A stretch of DNA of 64,000 bases from Maea johnstoni (Eukaryota > Annelida > Polychaeta > Spionida > Magelonidae). The position numbers and the translations under genes were made by a program. Shown here piece by piece: positions 48,241 through 61,483 of the stretch. The notes under the pieces are model-generated. The model made no database searches. It was not told the origin of the DNA and saw only the letters and a list, made by a program, of their open reading frames with translations. The stretch is from contig OZ012685.1 in assembly GCA_963942565.1 (NCBI GenBank), positions 56,033,058 through 56,097,057 on the forward strand. Reading direction: 5' to 3'. Every line of letters begins with the position of its first letter. Position 1 is the first letter of the stretch.

Positions 48241-49541
48241 GATGATTTGAGATGTGCTGAGAGAAGTAAGAAATTTCCAACTGGATAGAAAAGCTCAGTT
48301 GACGGATGCAAAAGATCCAGGACGCGCGGACCTCAGAGTTGAGTCGGCGTTATAGCAGTCAGGCAGCCGAGCGCACGGTGCAAATAAGTGCTCAAGCATT
48401 TTTGCAACTTGGCATCACAAAACTACCGATTTCTGGCATTTTTCATAATAGTTATCATCATAGTTGTAGCAATAATACTAATGTTCATGAAAATAATGAC
48501 AAAATACTACAAATAATAAATAAAAAATAAAAATGATGATAGCGATAGAAAATATCAATGATAATGACATAGGAAATACTGCAATAAATGCAAGTTGGCT
48601 CGAATCCACTTTCAGCGTTTGTGATATTTGTTCTGCCCTACTGCGAATGACATCCAAGATGCTTGGCGATGCTTAGCGACGGGGAAAAGAGCAGTAGTTT
48701 GTGTGGAGGTGCAAATGAAGAGCGAAAGAGCGTCGCTCGCACCAAAGGGCCTTAGCACGACGCGTTGGCGAGGCAACGGGTGTGTTAGGGCGAGTAGTAC
48801 CTTTGCAAAGTGCAGAGTGAAAACTGGGCCTACGGATGCCGTGTTTGGGTTGATCCTGCTCGTGGTGCGAGCAGGTGGTCAGCACTGCATTCGTTGGGCC
48901 ACTGCAAGACGTATTTGTCTCCGGCCAGGCGCAAAACCGTTGACCGACATCGCGGGCGTATGAATACCAACCGAGGCTGCGAGTGATCGAGGTCACGGTG
49001 CGATAGAGCTCGTCGCCGGCGTTCCGCGCTGGAGCCACTGCTGCGGGTGGTTCTATCCAGCAAAGCATGCCCAAACTTTCGACCGGCATCTCAGAGGAAG
49101 CTTATTTATCCGAAAATAGGGGTATTTCGACGTGCAACATTGGACATTTTGTCTGATTTTCCAAAGTTGACCCATTCGTACCGGGAGTGGAGACATCTCT
49201 CTGCACACATTGATATTCGTCAGAGGAGCATCTGGATGGAACAACGAGGGATTTGAACGTTGCGACTCGAGGAAAGCCAATATTTTAAAAAGGTGCTCGC
49301 ACAGATCACCTGATTGTAAATTTTGTAAATTTTTGTCGGAGATCAATACAGAGAGGGAAGGGCATCACAATTTTTCCAAATTTCTGCTCCAATCAAAGTT
49401 TATGGCAATTCTATCGGATATTTTATTGTTGAAAATGAGAAAAAAGCGCATCTTTTCAAAATCAAGTTTCCATCACTTTATCAGAAAGATAAAATCCGTC
49501 TGCGTGCAAGCCCACATGGGATTCTGAGATATTTGGTCCTT

Positions 49542-49803
49542 TACTCTGCTCGGTGATGGCCTATACAGTCAACGTCGGCCTGTAGAGGAGGACGAGGATG
49601 TTGTCTTTCAAATATGTAAACATGTCAAAAAATCAAAACAGTAATACTAATGATGATTATATTGATAATAATGATGATGATGATGATGTATATTACTCTG
49701 CACGGTGGTGGCCTATACAGTCAAAGTCGGTCTGCATAGGAGGACGAGGGTGTTGGCTTTCAAATATGCAACGTCAAAAAATTAAAGCACTACTACTGCT
49801 ACA

Positions 49804-49867
<64 letters not shown>

Positions 49868-49999
49868 TTACTCTGCACGGTGATGGCCTATACAGTCAAA
49901 GTCGGTCTGCATAGGAGGATGAGGGTGTTGGCTTTCAAATATGCAACGTCAAAAAATTAAAGCACTACTACTGCTACAACTACTACTACTACTACTACA

Positions 50000-50078
<79 letters not shown>

Positions 50079-50189
50079 ATGATGATGATGATGTATCAAA
50101 ACTCTACACGGTGATGGCCTATACAGTCAAAGTCGGTCTACATACGAGGACGAGGGTGCTGGCTTTCAAATATGCAAACATGTCAAAAA
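49542..50189. repeat. Minisatellite, unit 16
   Basis: Four modules, tract lengths equal to unit 7. Confidence 0.9.
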
Positions 50190-50577
50190 TAAATAAAAAC
50201 AATGATAGTAATAATAATGATAATAATGATGATACGATAGAAATAATAGTTTTTATGATAATAGCATGGAAAATAATCCAAAAAATGCAACTTTGCTACG
50301 ATGCTTCAGCGTTTCTGATATTTGATCTTCTAGCACCTCATCTACTGAAATCGAGTTCGACGGTACTGGACGGTGCTGCCACGCTGCGACGAGCAAAGGA
50401 ACTAAACCAAGACAAAATCAAGTGTTCTATCGAGTCGGACCATCTACATCGAGTTTAAGATTAAAACCCTCATGACTTTTATTGAAATAGTTCCTAATTT
50501 TTTCATTTGTCTCGATAAGGTGAGGTAGTTTAATTCGTTTTAGGTTAGTTTCTTATCAGTAAACTATCGCATGTCAG

Positions 50578-50622
50578 GTAAAAGCTCTTTTCGGAGGATT
50601 GGGGTGGCCCTGATAAGCGGCC
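50578..50622 (-). terminator. Histone 3' processing signal, unit 16
   Basis: Stem-loop at 50606-50622, unchanged. Confidence 0.83.
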
Positions 50623-50666
50623 TTTGGGTGAATGTGGATGAAGATCCACAGGTGTAAGCAGGCCGC

Positions 50667-51065
50667 TCAATTCTTGGCAGGCCTCTTAGCCTTGGCTGCC
50701 TTCTTGGGACCTTTCTTGGCTGCTGCCTTGGGTTTCTTGGCGACAGTCTTCTTAGGCTTGGCGGCTGGTTTCTTGGCAGATGCAGCCTTGGGCTCCTTAG
50801 CAGCCTTCTTGGGAGTCTTCTTGACAGCTTTCTTGGCGGCTGGTTTCTTGGCAGCCTTCTTAGGGGTCTTGGGCTTTTTGGCAACAACCTTGGGTTTCTT
50901 GGCCACCTTCTCCTTCTTGGGTTTGGGCTGCTCGCCCAGCTTGAAGGAGCCGGCAGCACCGGTAGCCTTGGTCTGCTTGAGAGCACCCTTCTCGACGGCA
51001 GCCTTCAGGAAGCGACGGATGAAAGGAGCGATTCTCTCCACGTCCACCTTGTAGTTGCCAGCCAC
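50667..51065 (-). CDS. H1: Histone H1 C-terminal frame, unit 16
   Basis: 132 codons, A-type; no ATG. Confidence 0.6.
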   Translation of the reverse strand: MAGNYKVDVERIAPFIRRFLKAAVEKGALKQTKATGAAGSFKLGEQPKPKKEKVAKKPKVVAKKPKTPKKAAKKPAAKKAVKKTPKKAAKEPKAASAKKPAAKPKKTVAKKPKAAAKKGPKKAAKAKRPAKN

Positions 51066-51100
51066 ATACTTCTCGACGGCAGCCTTGGGAGGAGCCTCCT

Positions 51101-51469
51101 TTACACCACATTCGTGTCTGCTGCTGCTGCTTTCCTGGCCTGCACCAGCACCTTCTCCTTCTTGGGTTCGGGCTGCTGCTCGTCAGGCAGCTTGAAGGAG
51201 CCGGCAGCACCGGTACCCTTGGTCTGCTCAAGAGCACCCTTCTCGACGGCAGCCTTCAGGAAGCGACGGATGAAAGGAGCGATTCTATCCATGTCCACCT
51301 TGTAGTTGCCAGCCACATACTTCTTGATGGCGGCCAGGGATGATCCCTTGCGATCCTTCAAGGCAGCGATGGCAGCGGTGACCATTTCTGCGACTGGTGG
51401 GTGGGCAGGAGCCACCTTGGGTTTCTTGGGGGCAGCCTTCTTGGCAGGTGCGGCAGCAGCGTCGGACAT
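51101..51469 (-). CDS. H1: Linker histone H1, tailless frame, unit 16
   Basis: 122 aa, same protein as units 1 and 7. Confidence 0.74.
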   Translation of the reverse strand: MSDAAAAPAKKAAPKKPKVAPAHPPVAEMVTAAIAALKDRKGSSLAAIKKYVAGNYKVDMDRIAPFIRRFLKAAVEKGALEQTKGTGAAGSFKLPDEQQPEPKKEKVLVQARKAAAADTNVV

Positions 51470-52889
51470 GATGATTTGAGATGTGCTGAGAGAAGTAAGA
51501 AATTTCCAACTGGATAGAAAAGCTCAGTTTGACGGATGCAATAGATCCAGGACGCGCGGACCTCAGAGTTGAGTCGGCGTTATAGCAGTCAGGCAGCCAA
51601 GCGCACGGTGCAAATAAGTGCTCAAGCATTTTTGCTACTTGGCTTGACAAAACTATCGATTTCTGACATTTTACATAATAGTTATCATCATAGTTGTAGC
51701 AATAATACTAATGTTCATGAAAATAATGCCAAAATACTACAAATAATAAATAAAAAATAAAAATGATGATAGCGATAGAAAATATCAATGATAATGACAT
51801 AGGAAATACTGCAATAAATGCAAGTCGGCTCGAATCCACTTTCAGCGTTTGTGATATTTGTTCTGCTCTACTGCGAATGACATCCAAGGTGCTTGGCGAT
51901 GCTTAGCGACGGGGAAAAGAGCAGTAGTTTGTGTGGAGGTGCAAATGAAGAGCGAAGGAGCGTCGCTCGCATCAAAGGGCCTTAGCACGACGCGTTGGCG
52001 AGGCAACGGATGTGTGCCGGCGAGTAGTACCATTGCAAAGTGCAGAGTGAAAACTGGGCCTACGGATGCCGTGTTTGGGTTGATCCTGCTCGTGGTGCGA
52101 GCAGGTGGTCAGCACTGCATTCGTGGAGCCACTGCAAGACGTATTTCTCTCCGGCCAGGCGCAAAACCGTTGACCGACATCGCGGGCGTATGAATACCAA
52201 CCGAGGCTGCGAGTGATCGAGGTCATGGTGCGATAGAGCCCGTCGCCGGCGTTCCGCGCTGGAGCCACTGCTGCGGGTGGTTCTATCCAGCAAAGCATGC
52301 CCAAACTTTCGACCGACATCTCAGAGGAAGCTTATTTATCCGAAAATAGGGGTATTTCGACGTGCAACATTGGACATTTTGTCTGATTTTCCAAAGTTGA
52401 CCCATTCGTACCGGGAGTGGAGACATCTCTCTGCACACATTGATATTCGTCAGAGGAGCATCTGGATGGAACAACGAGGGATTTGAACGTCGCGACTCGA
52501 GGAAAGCCAATATTTTAAAAAGGTGCTTGCACAGATCACCTGATTGTAAATTTTGTAACGGCAGTTCGCTCTATGGAGGCTTTTGGGGTCATTTTTTCTT
52601 TTTGAAAAACATGCATAGTGTTTTCAAACGGAGCCCTCTTTTCACATTCATTGTGGACCGGGGACCATCAACGAATTCTTGAAGTCGGAGATCACTACAG
52701 AGAGGGAAGGGCATCACAATTTTTCCAAATTTCTGCTCCAATCAAAGTTTCTGGCAATTCTATCGGATTTTTTATTTTTGAAAATGAGAAAAAGCGCATT
52801 TTTTCAAAATCAAGTTTCCATCACTTTATCAGAAAGATAAAATCCGTCTGCGTGCAAGCCCACGTGAGATTCTGAGATATTTGGTCCTT

Positions 52890-53147
52890 TACTCTGCTCG
52901 GTGATGGCCTATACAGTCAACGTCGGCCTGTAGAGGAGGACGAGGATGTAGTCTTTCAAATATGTAAACATGTCAAAAAAATCAAAACAGTAATCCTAAT
53001 GATGATAATATTGATAATAATGATGATGATGATGATGTATATTACTCTGCACGGTGGTGGCCTATACAGTCAAAGTCGGTCTGCATAGGAGGACGAGGGG
53101 GTTGGCTTTCAGATATGCAACGTCAAAAAATTAAAGCACTACTACTG

Positions 53148-53216
<69 letters not shown>

Positions 53217-53322
53217 TGCACGGTGATGGCCTATACAGTCAAAGTCGGTCTGCATAGGAGGACGAGGGTGTTGGCTTTCAAATATGCAACGTCAAAAAAT
53301 TAAAGCACTACTACTGCTACTG

Positions 53323-53399
<77 letters not shown>

Positions 53400-53510
53400 G
53401 ATGATGACGATGACGTATCTTACTCTGCACAGTGATGGCCTATACAGTCAAAGTCGGTCTACATACGAGGACGAGGGTGTTGGCTTTCAAATATGCAAAC
53501 ATGTCAAAAA
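52890..53510. repeat. Minisatellite, unit 17
   Basis: Four modules, tract lengths equal to units 8 and 12. Confidence 0.9.
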
Positions 53511-53903
53511 AAATAAAAACAATGATAGTAATAATAATGATAATAATGATGATGATACGATAGAAATAACAGTTATTATGATAATAGCATGGAAGATAAT
53601 CCAAAAAATGCAACTTTGCTACGATGCTTCAGTGTTTCTGATATTTGATCTTCTAGCACCTCATCTACTGAAATCGAGTTCGACCGTACTGTACGGTGCT
53701 GCCACGCTGCGACGAGCAAAGGAACTAAACCAAGAGGACAAAATCAAGTGATCTATCGAGTCGGACCATCTACATCGAGTTTAAGATTAAAACCCTCATG
53801 ACTTTTATTGAAATAGTTCCTAATTTTTTCATTTGTCTCGATAAGGTGAGGTAGTTTAATTCGTTTTAGGTTAGTTTCTTATCAGTAAACTATCGCATGT
53901 CAG

Positions 53904-53948
53904 GTAAAAGCTCTTTTCGGAGGATTGGGGTGGCCCTGATAAGCGGCC
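53904..53948 (-). terminator. Histone 3' processing signal, unit 17
   Basis: Stem-loop at 53932-53948, unchanged. Confidence 0.83.
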
Positions 53949-53992
53949 TTTGGGTGAATGTGGATGAAGATCCACAGGTGTAAGCAGGCCGC

Positions 53993-54394
53993 TCAATTCT
54001 TGGCAGGCCTCTTAGCCTTGGCTGCCTTCTCGGGACTTTTCTTGGCTGCTGCCTTGGGTTTCTTGGCGACAGTCTTCTTAGGCTTGGCGGCTGGTTTCTT
54101 GGCAGATGCGGCCTTGGGCTTCTTAGCAGCCTTCTTGGGAGTCTTCTTGACAGCAGCTTTCTTGGCGGCTGGTTTCTTGGCAGCCTTCTTGGGGGTCTTG
54201 GGCTTTTTGGCAACAGCCTTGGGTTTCTTGGCCACCTTCTCCTTCTTGGGTTTGGGCTGCTCGCCCAGCTTGAAGGAGCCGGCAGCACCGGTAGCCTTGG
54301 TCTGCTTGAGAGCACCCTTCTCGACGGCAGCCTTCAGGAAGCGACGGATGAAAGGAGCGATTCTCTCCACGTCCACCTTGTAGTTGCCAGCCAC
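53993..54394 (-). CDS. H1: Histone H1 C-terminal frame, unit 17
   Basis: 133 codons, B-type; no ATG. Confidence 0.6.
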   Translation of the reverse strand: MAGNYKVDVERIAPFIRRFLKAAVEKGALKQTKATGAAGSFKLGEQPKPKKEKVAKKPKAVAKKPKTPKKAAKKPAAKKAAVKKTPKKAAKKPKAASAKKPAAKPKKTVAKKPKAAAKKSPEKAAKAKRPAKN

Positions 54395-54429
54395 ATACTT
54401 CTCGACGGCAGCCTTGGGAGGAGCCTCCT

Positions 54430-54798
54430 TTACACCACATTCGTGTCTGCTGCTGCTGCTTTCCTGGCCAGCACCAGCACCTTCTTCTTCTTGGGTTCGG
54501 GCTGCTGCTCGTCAGGCAGCTTGAAGGAGCCGGCAGCACCGGTACCCTTGGTCTGCTCAAGAGCACCCTTCTCGACGGCAGCCTTCAGGAAGCGACGGAT
54601 GAAAGGAGCGATTCTATCCATGTCCACCTTGTAGTTGCCAGCCACATACTTCTTGATGGCGGCCAGGGATGATCCCTTGCGATCCTTCAAGGCAGCGATG
54701 GCAGCGGTGACCATTTCTGCGACTGGTGGGTGGGCAGGAGCCACCTTGGGTTTCTTGGGGGCAGCCTTCTTGGCAGGTGCGGCAGCAGCGTCGGACAT
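54430..54798 (-). CDS. H1: Linker histone H1, tailless frame, unit 17
   Basis: 122 aa, same protein as units 8 and 12. Confidence 0.74.
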   Translation of the reverse strand: MSDAAAAPAKKAAPKKPKVAPAHPPVAEMVTAAIAALKDRKGSSLAAIKKYVAGNYKVDMDRIAPFIRRFLKAAVEKGALEQTKGTGAAGSFKLPDEQQPEPKKKKVLVLARKAAAADTNVV

Positions 54799-56218
54799 GA
54801 TGATTTGAGATGTGCTGAGAGAAGTAAGAAATTTCCAACTGGATAGAAAAGCTCAGTTTGACGGATGCAATAGATCCAGGACGCGCGGACCTCAGAGTTG
54901 AGTCGGCGTTATAGCAGTCAGGCAGCCAAGCGCACGGTGCAAATAAGTGCTCAAGCATTTTTGCTACTTGGCTTGACAAAACTATCGATTTCTGACATTT
55001 TACATAATAGTTATCATCATAGTTGTAGCAATAATACTAATGTTCATGAAAATAATGCCAAAATACTACAAATAATAAATAAAAAATAAAAATGATGATA
55101 GCGATAGAAAATATCAATGATAATGACATAGGAAATACTGCAATAAATGCAAGTCGGCTCGAATCCACTTTCAGCGTTTGTGATATTTGTTCTGCTCTAC
55201 TGCGAATGACATCCAAGGTGCTTGGCGATGCTTAGCGACGGGGAAAAGAGCAGTAGTTTGTGTGGAGGTGCAAATGAAGAGCGAAGGAGCGTCGCTCGCA
55301 TCAAAGGGCCTTAGCACGACGCGTTGGCGAGGCAACGGATGTGTGCCGGCGAGTAGTACCATTGCAAAGTGCAGAGTGAAAACTGGGCCTACGGATGCCG
55401 TGTTTGGGTTGATCCTGCTCATGGTGCGAGCAGGTGGTCAGCACTGCATTCGTGGAGCCACTGCAAGACGTATTTCTCTCCGGCCAGGCGCAAAACCGTT
55501 GACCGACATCGCGGGCGTATGAATACCAACCGAGGCTGCGAGTGATCGAGGTCATGGTGCGATAGAGCCCGTCGCCGGCGTTCCGCGCTGGAGCCACTGC
55601 TGCGGGTGGTTCTATCCAGCAAAGCATGCCCAAACTTTCGACCGACATCTCAGAGGAAGCTTATTTATCCGAAAATAGGGGTATTTCGACGTGCAACATT
55701 GGACATTTTGTCTGATTTTCCAAAGTTGACCCATTCGTACCGGGAGTGGAGACATCTCTCTGCACACATTGATATTCGTCAGAGGAGCATCTGGATGGAA
55801 CAACGAGGGATTTGAACGTCGCGACTCGAGGAAAGCCAATATTTTAAAAAGGTGCTTGCACAGATCACCTGATTGTAAATTTTGTAACGGCAGTTCGCTC
55901 TATGGAGGCTTTTGGGGTCATTTTTTCTTTTTGAAAAACATGCATAGTGTTTTCAAACGGAGCCCTCTTTTCACATTCATTGTGGACCGGGGACCATCAA
56001 CGAATTCTTGAAGTCGGAGATCACTACAGAGAGGGAAGGGCATCACAATTTTTCCAAATTTCTGCTCCAATCAAAGTTTCTGGCAATTCTATCGGATTTT
56101 TTATTTTTGAAAATGAGAAAAAGCGCATTTTTTCAAAATCAAGTTTCCATCACTTTATCAGAAAGATAAAATCCGTCTGCGTGCAAGCCCACGTGAGATT
56201 CTGAGATATTTGGTCCTT

Positions 56219-56328
56219 TACTCTGCTCGGTGATGGCCTATACAGTCAACGTCGGCCTGTAGAGGAGGACGAGGGTGTTGGCTTTCAAATATGCAACGTC
56301 AAAAAATTAAAGCACTACTACTGCTACA

Positions 56329-56389
<61 letters not shown>

Positions 56390-56478
56390 TGCACGGTGAT
56401 GGCCTATACAGTCAAAGTCGGTCTGCATAGGAGGATGAGGGTGTTGGCTTTCAAATATGCAACGTCAAAAAATTAAAG

Positions 56479-56552
<74 letters not shown>

Positions 56553-56641
56553 TGCACGGTGATGGCCTATACAGTCAAAGTCGGTCTGCATAGGAGGACG
56601 AGGGTGTTGACTTTCAAATATGCAACGTCAAAAAATTAAAG

Positions 56642-56705
<64 letters not shown>

Positions 56706-56816
56706 GATGATGACGATGACGTATCTTACTCTGCACGGTGATGGCCTATACAGTCAAAGTCGGTCTACATACGAGGACGAGGGTGTTGGCTTTCAAATAT
56801 GCAAACATGTCAAAAA
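56219..56816. repeat. Minisatellite, unit 18
   Basis: Four modules with the fused first module. Confidence 0.9.
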
Positions 56817-57204
56817 TAAATAAAAACAATGATAGTAATAATAATGATAATAATGATGATACGATAGAAATAATAGTTTTTATGATAATAGCATGGAAAA
56901 TAATCCAAAAAATGCAACTTTGCTACGATGCTTCAGCGTTTCTGATATTTGATCTTCTAGCACCTCATCTACTGAAATCGAGTTCGACGGTACTGGACGG
57001 TGCTGCCATGCTGCGACGAGCAAAGGAACTAAACCAAGACAAAATCAAGTGTTCTATCGAGTCGGACCATCTACATCGAGTTTAAGATTAAAACCCTCAT
57101 GACTTTTATCGAAATAGTTCCTAAATTTTTCATTTGTCTCGATAAGGTGAGGTAGTTTAATTCGTTTTAGGTTAGTTTCTTATCAGTAAACTATCGCATG
57201 TCAG

Positions 57205-57249
57205 GTAAAAGCTCTTTTCGGAGGATTGGGGTGGCCCTGATAAGCGGCC
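57205..57249 (-). terminator. Histone 3' processing signal, unit 18
   Basis: Stem-loop at 57233-57249, unchanged. Confidence 0.8.
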
Positions 57250-57293
57250 TTTGGGTGAATGTGGATGAAGATCCACAGGTGTAAGCAGGCCGC

Positions 57294-57689
57294 TCAATTC
57301 TTGGCAGGCCTCTTAGCCTTGGCTGCCTTCTTGGGACCTTTCTTGGCTGCTGCCTTGGGTTTCTTGGCGACAGTCTTCTTAGGCTTGGCGACTTTCTTGG
57401 CAGATGCAGCCTTGGGCTTCTCAGCAGCCTTCTTGGGAGTCTTCTGGACAGCTTTCTTGGCGGCTGGTTTCTTGGCAGCCTTCTTAGGGGTCTTGGGCTT
57501 TTTGGCAACAGCCTTGGGTTTCTTGGCCACCTTCTCCTTCTTGGGTTTGGGCTGCTCGCCCAGCTTGAAGGAGCCGGCAGCACCGGTACCCTTGGTCTGC
57601 TTGAGAGCACCCTTCTCGACGGCAGCCTTCAGGAAGCGACGGATGAAAGGAGCGATTCTCTCCATGTCCACCTTGTAGTTGCCAGCCAC
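57294..57689 (-). pseudogene. H1: Histone H1 C-terminal frame, unit 18
   Basis: 131 codons, D-type; broken partner frame. Confidence 0.6.
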
Positions 57690-57724
57690 GTACTTCTCGA
57701 CGGCAGCCTTGGGAGGAGCCTCCT

Positions 57725-58097
57725 TTACACCACATTCGTGTCTGCTGCTGCTGCTGCTGCTTTCCTGGCCAGCACCAGCACCTTCTCCTTCTTGGGTTCG
57801 GGCTGCTCGTCAGGCAGCTTGAAGGAGCCAGCAGCACCGCTAGCCTTGGTCTGCGTGAGAGCAGCCTTCTCGACGGCAGCCTTCAGGAAGCGACGGATGA
57901 AAGGAGCGATTCTATCCACGTCCACCTTGTAGTTGCCAGCCACATACTTCTTGATGGCGGCCAGAGATGATCCCTTGCGATCCTTCAAGGCAGCGATGGC
58001 AGCGGTGACCATTTCTGCGACTGGTGGGTGGGCAGGAGCCACCTTGGGTTTCTTGGGAGCAGACTTCTTGGCAGGTGCGGCAGCAGGCGTCGGACAC
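57725..58097 (-). pseudogene. H1: Histone H1 N-terminal frame with lost start, unit 18
   Basis: Same lesions and protein as units 9 and 13. Confidence 0.78.
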
Positions 58098-59399
58098 GAT
58101 GATTTGAGATGTGCTGAGAGAAGTAAGAAATTTCCAACTGGATAGAAAAGCTCAGTTTGACGGATGCAATAGATCCAGGACGCGCGGACCTCAGAGTTGA
58201 GTCGGCGTTATAGCAGTCAGGCAGCCGAGCGCACGGTGCAAATAAGTGCTCAAGCATTTTTGCAACTTGGCATCACAAAACTACCGATTTCTGGCATTTT
58301 TCATAATAGTTATCATCATAGTTGTAGCAATAATACTAATGTTCATGAAAATAATGACAAAATACTACAAATAATAGATAAACAAAAAAAATGATAATAG
58401 TGATAGAAAATATCAATGATAATGACATAGGAAATACTGCAATAAATGCAAGTCGGCTCGAATCCACTTTCAGCGTTTGTGATATTATTTTTTTCTCTAC
58501 TGCGAATGACATCCAAGATGCTTGGCGATGCTTAGCGATGGGGAAAAGAGCAGTTTGTGTGGAGGTGCAAATGATATAGAGCGAAAGAGCGTCGCTCGCA
58601 CCAAAGGGCCTCAGCACGACGCGTTGGCGAGGCAACGGGTGTGTTCTGGCGAGTAGTACCTTTGCAAAGTGCAGAGTGAAAACTGGGCCTACGGATGCCG
58701 TGTTTGGGTTGATCCTGCTCGTGGTGCGAGCAGGTGGTCAGCACTGCATTCGTTGGGCCACTGCAAGACGTATTTCTCTCCGGCGAGGCGCAAAACCGTT
58801 GACCGACATCGCGGGCGTATGAATACCAACCGAGGCTGCGAGTGATCGAGGTCATGGTGCGATAGAGCTCGTCGCCGGCGTTCCGCGCTGGAGCCACTGC
58901 TGCGGGTGGTTCTATCCAGCAAAGCATGCCCAAACTTTCGACCGACATCTCAGAGGAAGCTTATTTATCCGAAAATAGGGGTATTTCGACGTGCAACATT
59001 GGACATTTTGTCTGATTTTCCAAAGTTGAGCCATTCGTACCGGGAGTGGAGACATCTCTCTGCACACATTGATATTCGTCAGAGGAGCGTCTGGATTGAA
59101 CAACGAGGGATTTGAAGGTTGCGGCTTGAGGAAAGCCAATATTTTAAAAAGGTGCTCGCACAGATCACCTGATTGTAAATTTTGTAAATTTTTGTCGGAG
59201 ATCAATACAGAGAGGGAAGGGCATCACAATTTTTCCAAATTTCTGCTCCAATCAAAGTTTATGGCAATTCTATCGGATATTTTATTGTTGCAAATGAGAA
59301 AAAGCGCATTTTTTCAAAATCAAGTTTCCATCACTTTATCAGAAAGATAAAATCCGTCTGCGTGCAAGCCCACGTGAGATTCTGAGATATTCGGTCCTT

Positions 59400-59662
59400 T
59401 ACTCTGCTCGGTGATGGCCTATACAGTCAACGTCGGCCTGTAGAGGAGGACGAGGATGTAGTCTTTCAAATATGTAAACATGTCAAAAAAATCAAAACAG
59501 TAATCCTAATGATGATAATATTGATAATAATGATGATGATGATGATGTATATTACTCTGCACGGTGGTGGCCTATACAGTCAAAGTCGGTCTGCATAGGA
59601 GGACGAGGGTGTCGGCTTTCAAATATGCAACGTCAAAAAATTAAAGCACTACTACTGCTACA

Positions 59663-59723
<61 letters not shown>

Positions 59724-59823
59724 TGCACGGTGATGGCCTATACAGTCAAAGTCGGTCTGCATAGGAGGACGAGGGTGTTGGCTTTCAAATATGCAAAGTC
59801 AAAAAATTAAAGCACTACTACTG

Positions 59824-59895
<72 letters not shown>

Positions 59896-59995
59896 TGCAC
59901 GGTGATGGCCTATACAGTCAAAGTCGGTCTGCATAGGAGGACGAGGGTGTTGGCTCTCAAATATGCAAAGTCAAAAAATTAAAGCACTACTACTG

Positions 59996-60087
<92 letters not shown>

Positions 60088-60214
60088 GATGATGATGACG
60101 ACGATGACGTATCTTACTCTGCACGGTGATGGCCTATACAGTCAAAGTCGGTCTACATACGAGGACGAGGGTGTTGGCTTTCAAATATGCAAACATGTCA
60201 AAAAAAACAAAAAA
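59400..60214. repeat. Minisatellite, unit 19
   Basis: Five modules as in unit 10. Confidence 0.9.
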
Positions 60215-60593
60215 ACAACGATAGTAATAATAATGATAATAATGATGATACGATAGAAATAATAGTTTTTATGATAATAGCATGGAAAATAATCCAAAAA
60301 ATGCAACTTTGCTACGATGCTTCAGCGTTTCTGATATTTGATCTTCTAGCACCTCATCTACTGAAATCGAGTTCGACGGTACTGGACGGTGCTGCCACGC
60401 TGCGACGAGCAAAGGAACTAAACCAAGACAAAATCAAGTGTTCTATCGAGTCGGACCATCTACATCGAGGTTAAGATTAAAACCCTCATGACTTTTATTG
60501 AAATAGTTCCTATTTTTTTCATTTGTCTCGATAAGGTGAGGTAGTTTAATTCGTTTTAGGTTAGTTTCTTATCAGTAAACTATCGCATGTCAG

Positions 60594-60638
60594 GTAAAAG
60601 CTCTTTTCGGAGGATTGGGGTGGCCCTGATAAGCGGCC
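60594..60638 (-). terminator. Histone 3' processing signal, unit 19
   Basis: Stem-loop at 60622-60638, unchanged. Confidence 0.8.
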
Positions 60639-60682
60639 TTTGGGTGAATGTGGATGAAGATCCACAGGTGTAAGCAGGCCGC

Positions 60683-61081
60683 TCACTTCTTGGCAGGCTT
60701 CTTAGCCTTGGCTGCCTTCTTGGGACTTTTCTTGGCTGCTGCCTTGGGTTTCTTGGCGACAGTCTTCTTAGGCTTGGCGGCTGGTTTCTTGGCAGATGCA
60801 GCCTTGGGCTTCTTAGCAGCCTTCTTGGGAGTCTTCTTGACAGCTTTCTTGGCGGCTGGTTTCTTGGCAGCCTTCTTAGGGGTCTTGGGCTTTTTGGCAA
60901 CAGCCTTGGGTTTCTTGGCCACCTTCTCCTTCTTGGGTTTGGGCTGCTCGCCCAGCTTGAAGGAGCCGGCAGCACCGGTACCCTTGGTCTGCTTGAGAGC
61001 ACCCTTCTCGACGGCAGCCTTCAGGAAGCGACGGATGAAAGGAGCGATTCTCTCCATGTCCACCTTGTAGTTGCCAGCCAC
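60683..61081 (-). pseudogene. H1: Histone H1 C-terminal frame, unit 19
   Basis: 132 codons, E-type tail ending KKPAKK; broken partner frame. Confidence 0.6.
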
Positions 61082-61116
61082 GTACTTCTCGACGGCAGCC
61101 TTGGGAGGAGCCTCCT

Positions 61117-61483
61117 TTACACCACATTCGTGTCTGCTGCTGCTGCTGCTGCTTTCCTGGCCAGCACCTTCTCCTTCTTGGGTTCGGGCTGCTCGTCAGG
61201 CAGCTTGAAGGAGCCAGCAGCACCGCTAGCCTTGGTCTGCGTGAGAGCAGCCTTCTCGACGGCAGCCTTCAGGAAGCGACGGATGAAAGGAGCGATTCTA
61301 TCCACGTCCACCTTGTAGTTGCCAGCCACATACTTCTTGATGGCGGCCAGAGATGATCCCTTGCGATCCTTCAAGGCAGCGATGGCAGCGGTGACCATTT
61401 CTGCGACTGGTGGGTGGGCAGGAGCCACCTTGGGTTTCTTGGGAGCAGACTTCTTGGCAGGTGCGGCAGCAGGCGTCGGACAC
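61117..61483 (-). pseudogene. H1: Histone H1 N-terminal frame with lost start, unit 19
   Basis: D-type lesions as in units 10 and 14. Confidence 0.78.

Larger units (their letters stand above)
46307..49541. repeat. Tandem unit 15 (type C, 3235 bp)
   Basis: Copy of unit 6 at +29,730 bp; first unit of the second full pentamer. Confidence 0.95.
49542..52889. repeat. Tandem unit 16 (type A, 3348 bp)
   Basis: Copy of unit 7 at +29,730 bp. Confidence 0.95.
52890..56218. repeat. Tandem unit 17 (type B', 3329 bp)
   Basis: Copy of unit 8 at +29,730 bp. Confidence 0.95.
56219..59399. repeat. Tandem unit 18 (type D, 3181 bp)
   Basis: Copy of unit 9 at +29,730 bp. Confidence 0.95.
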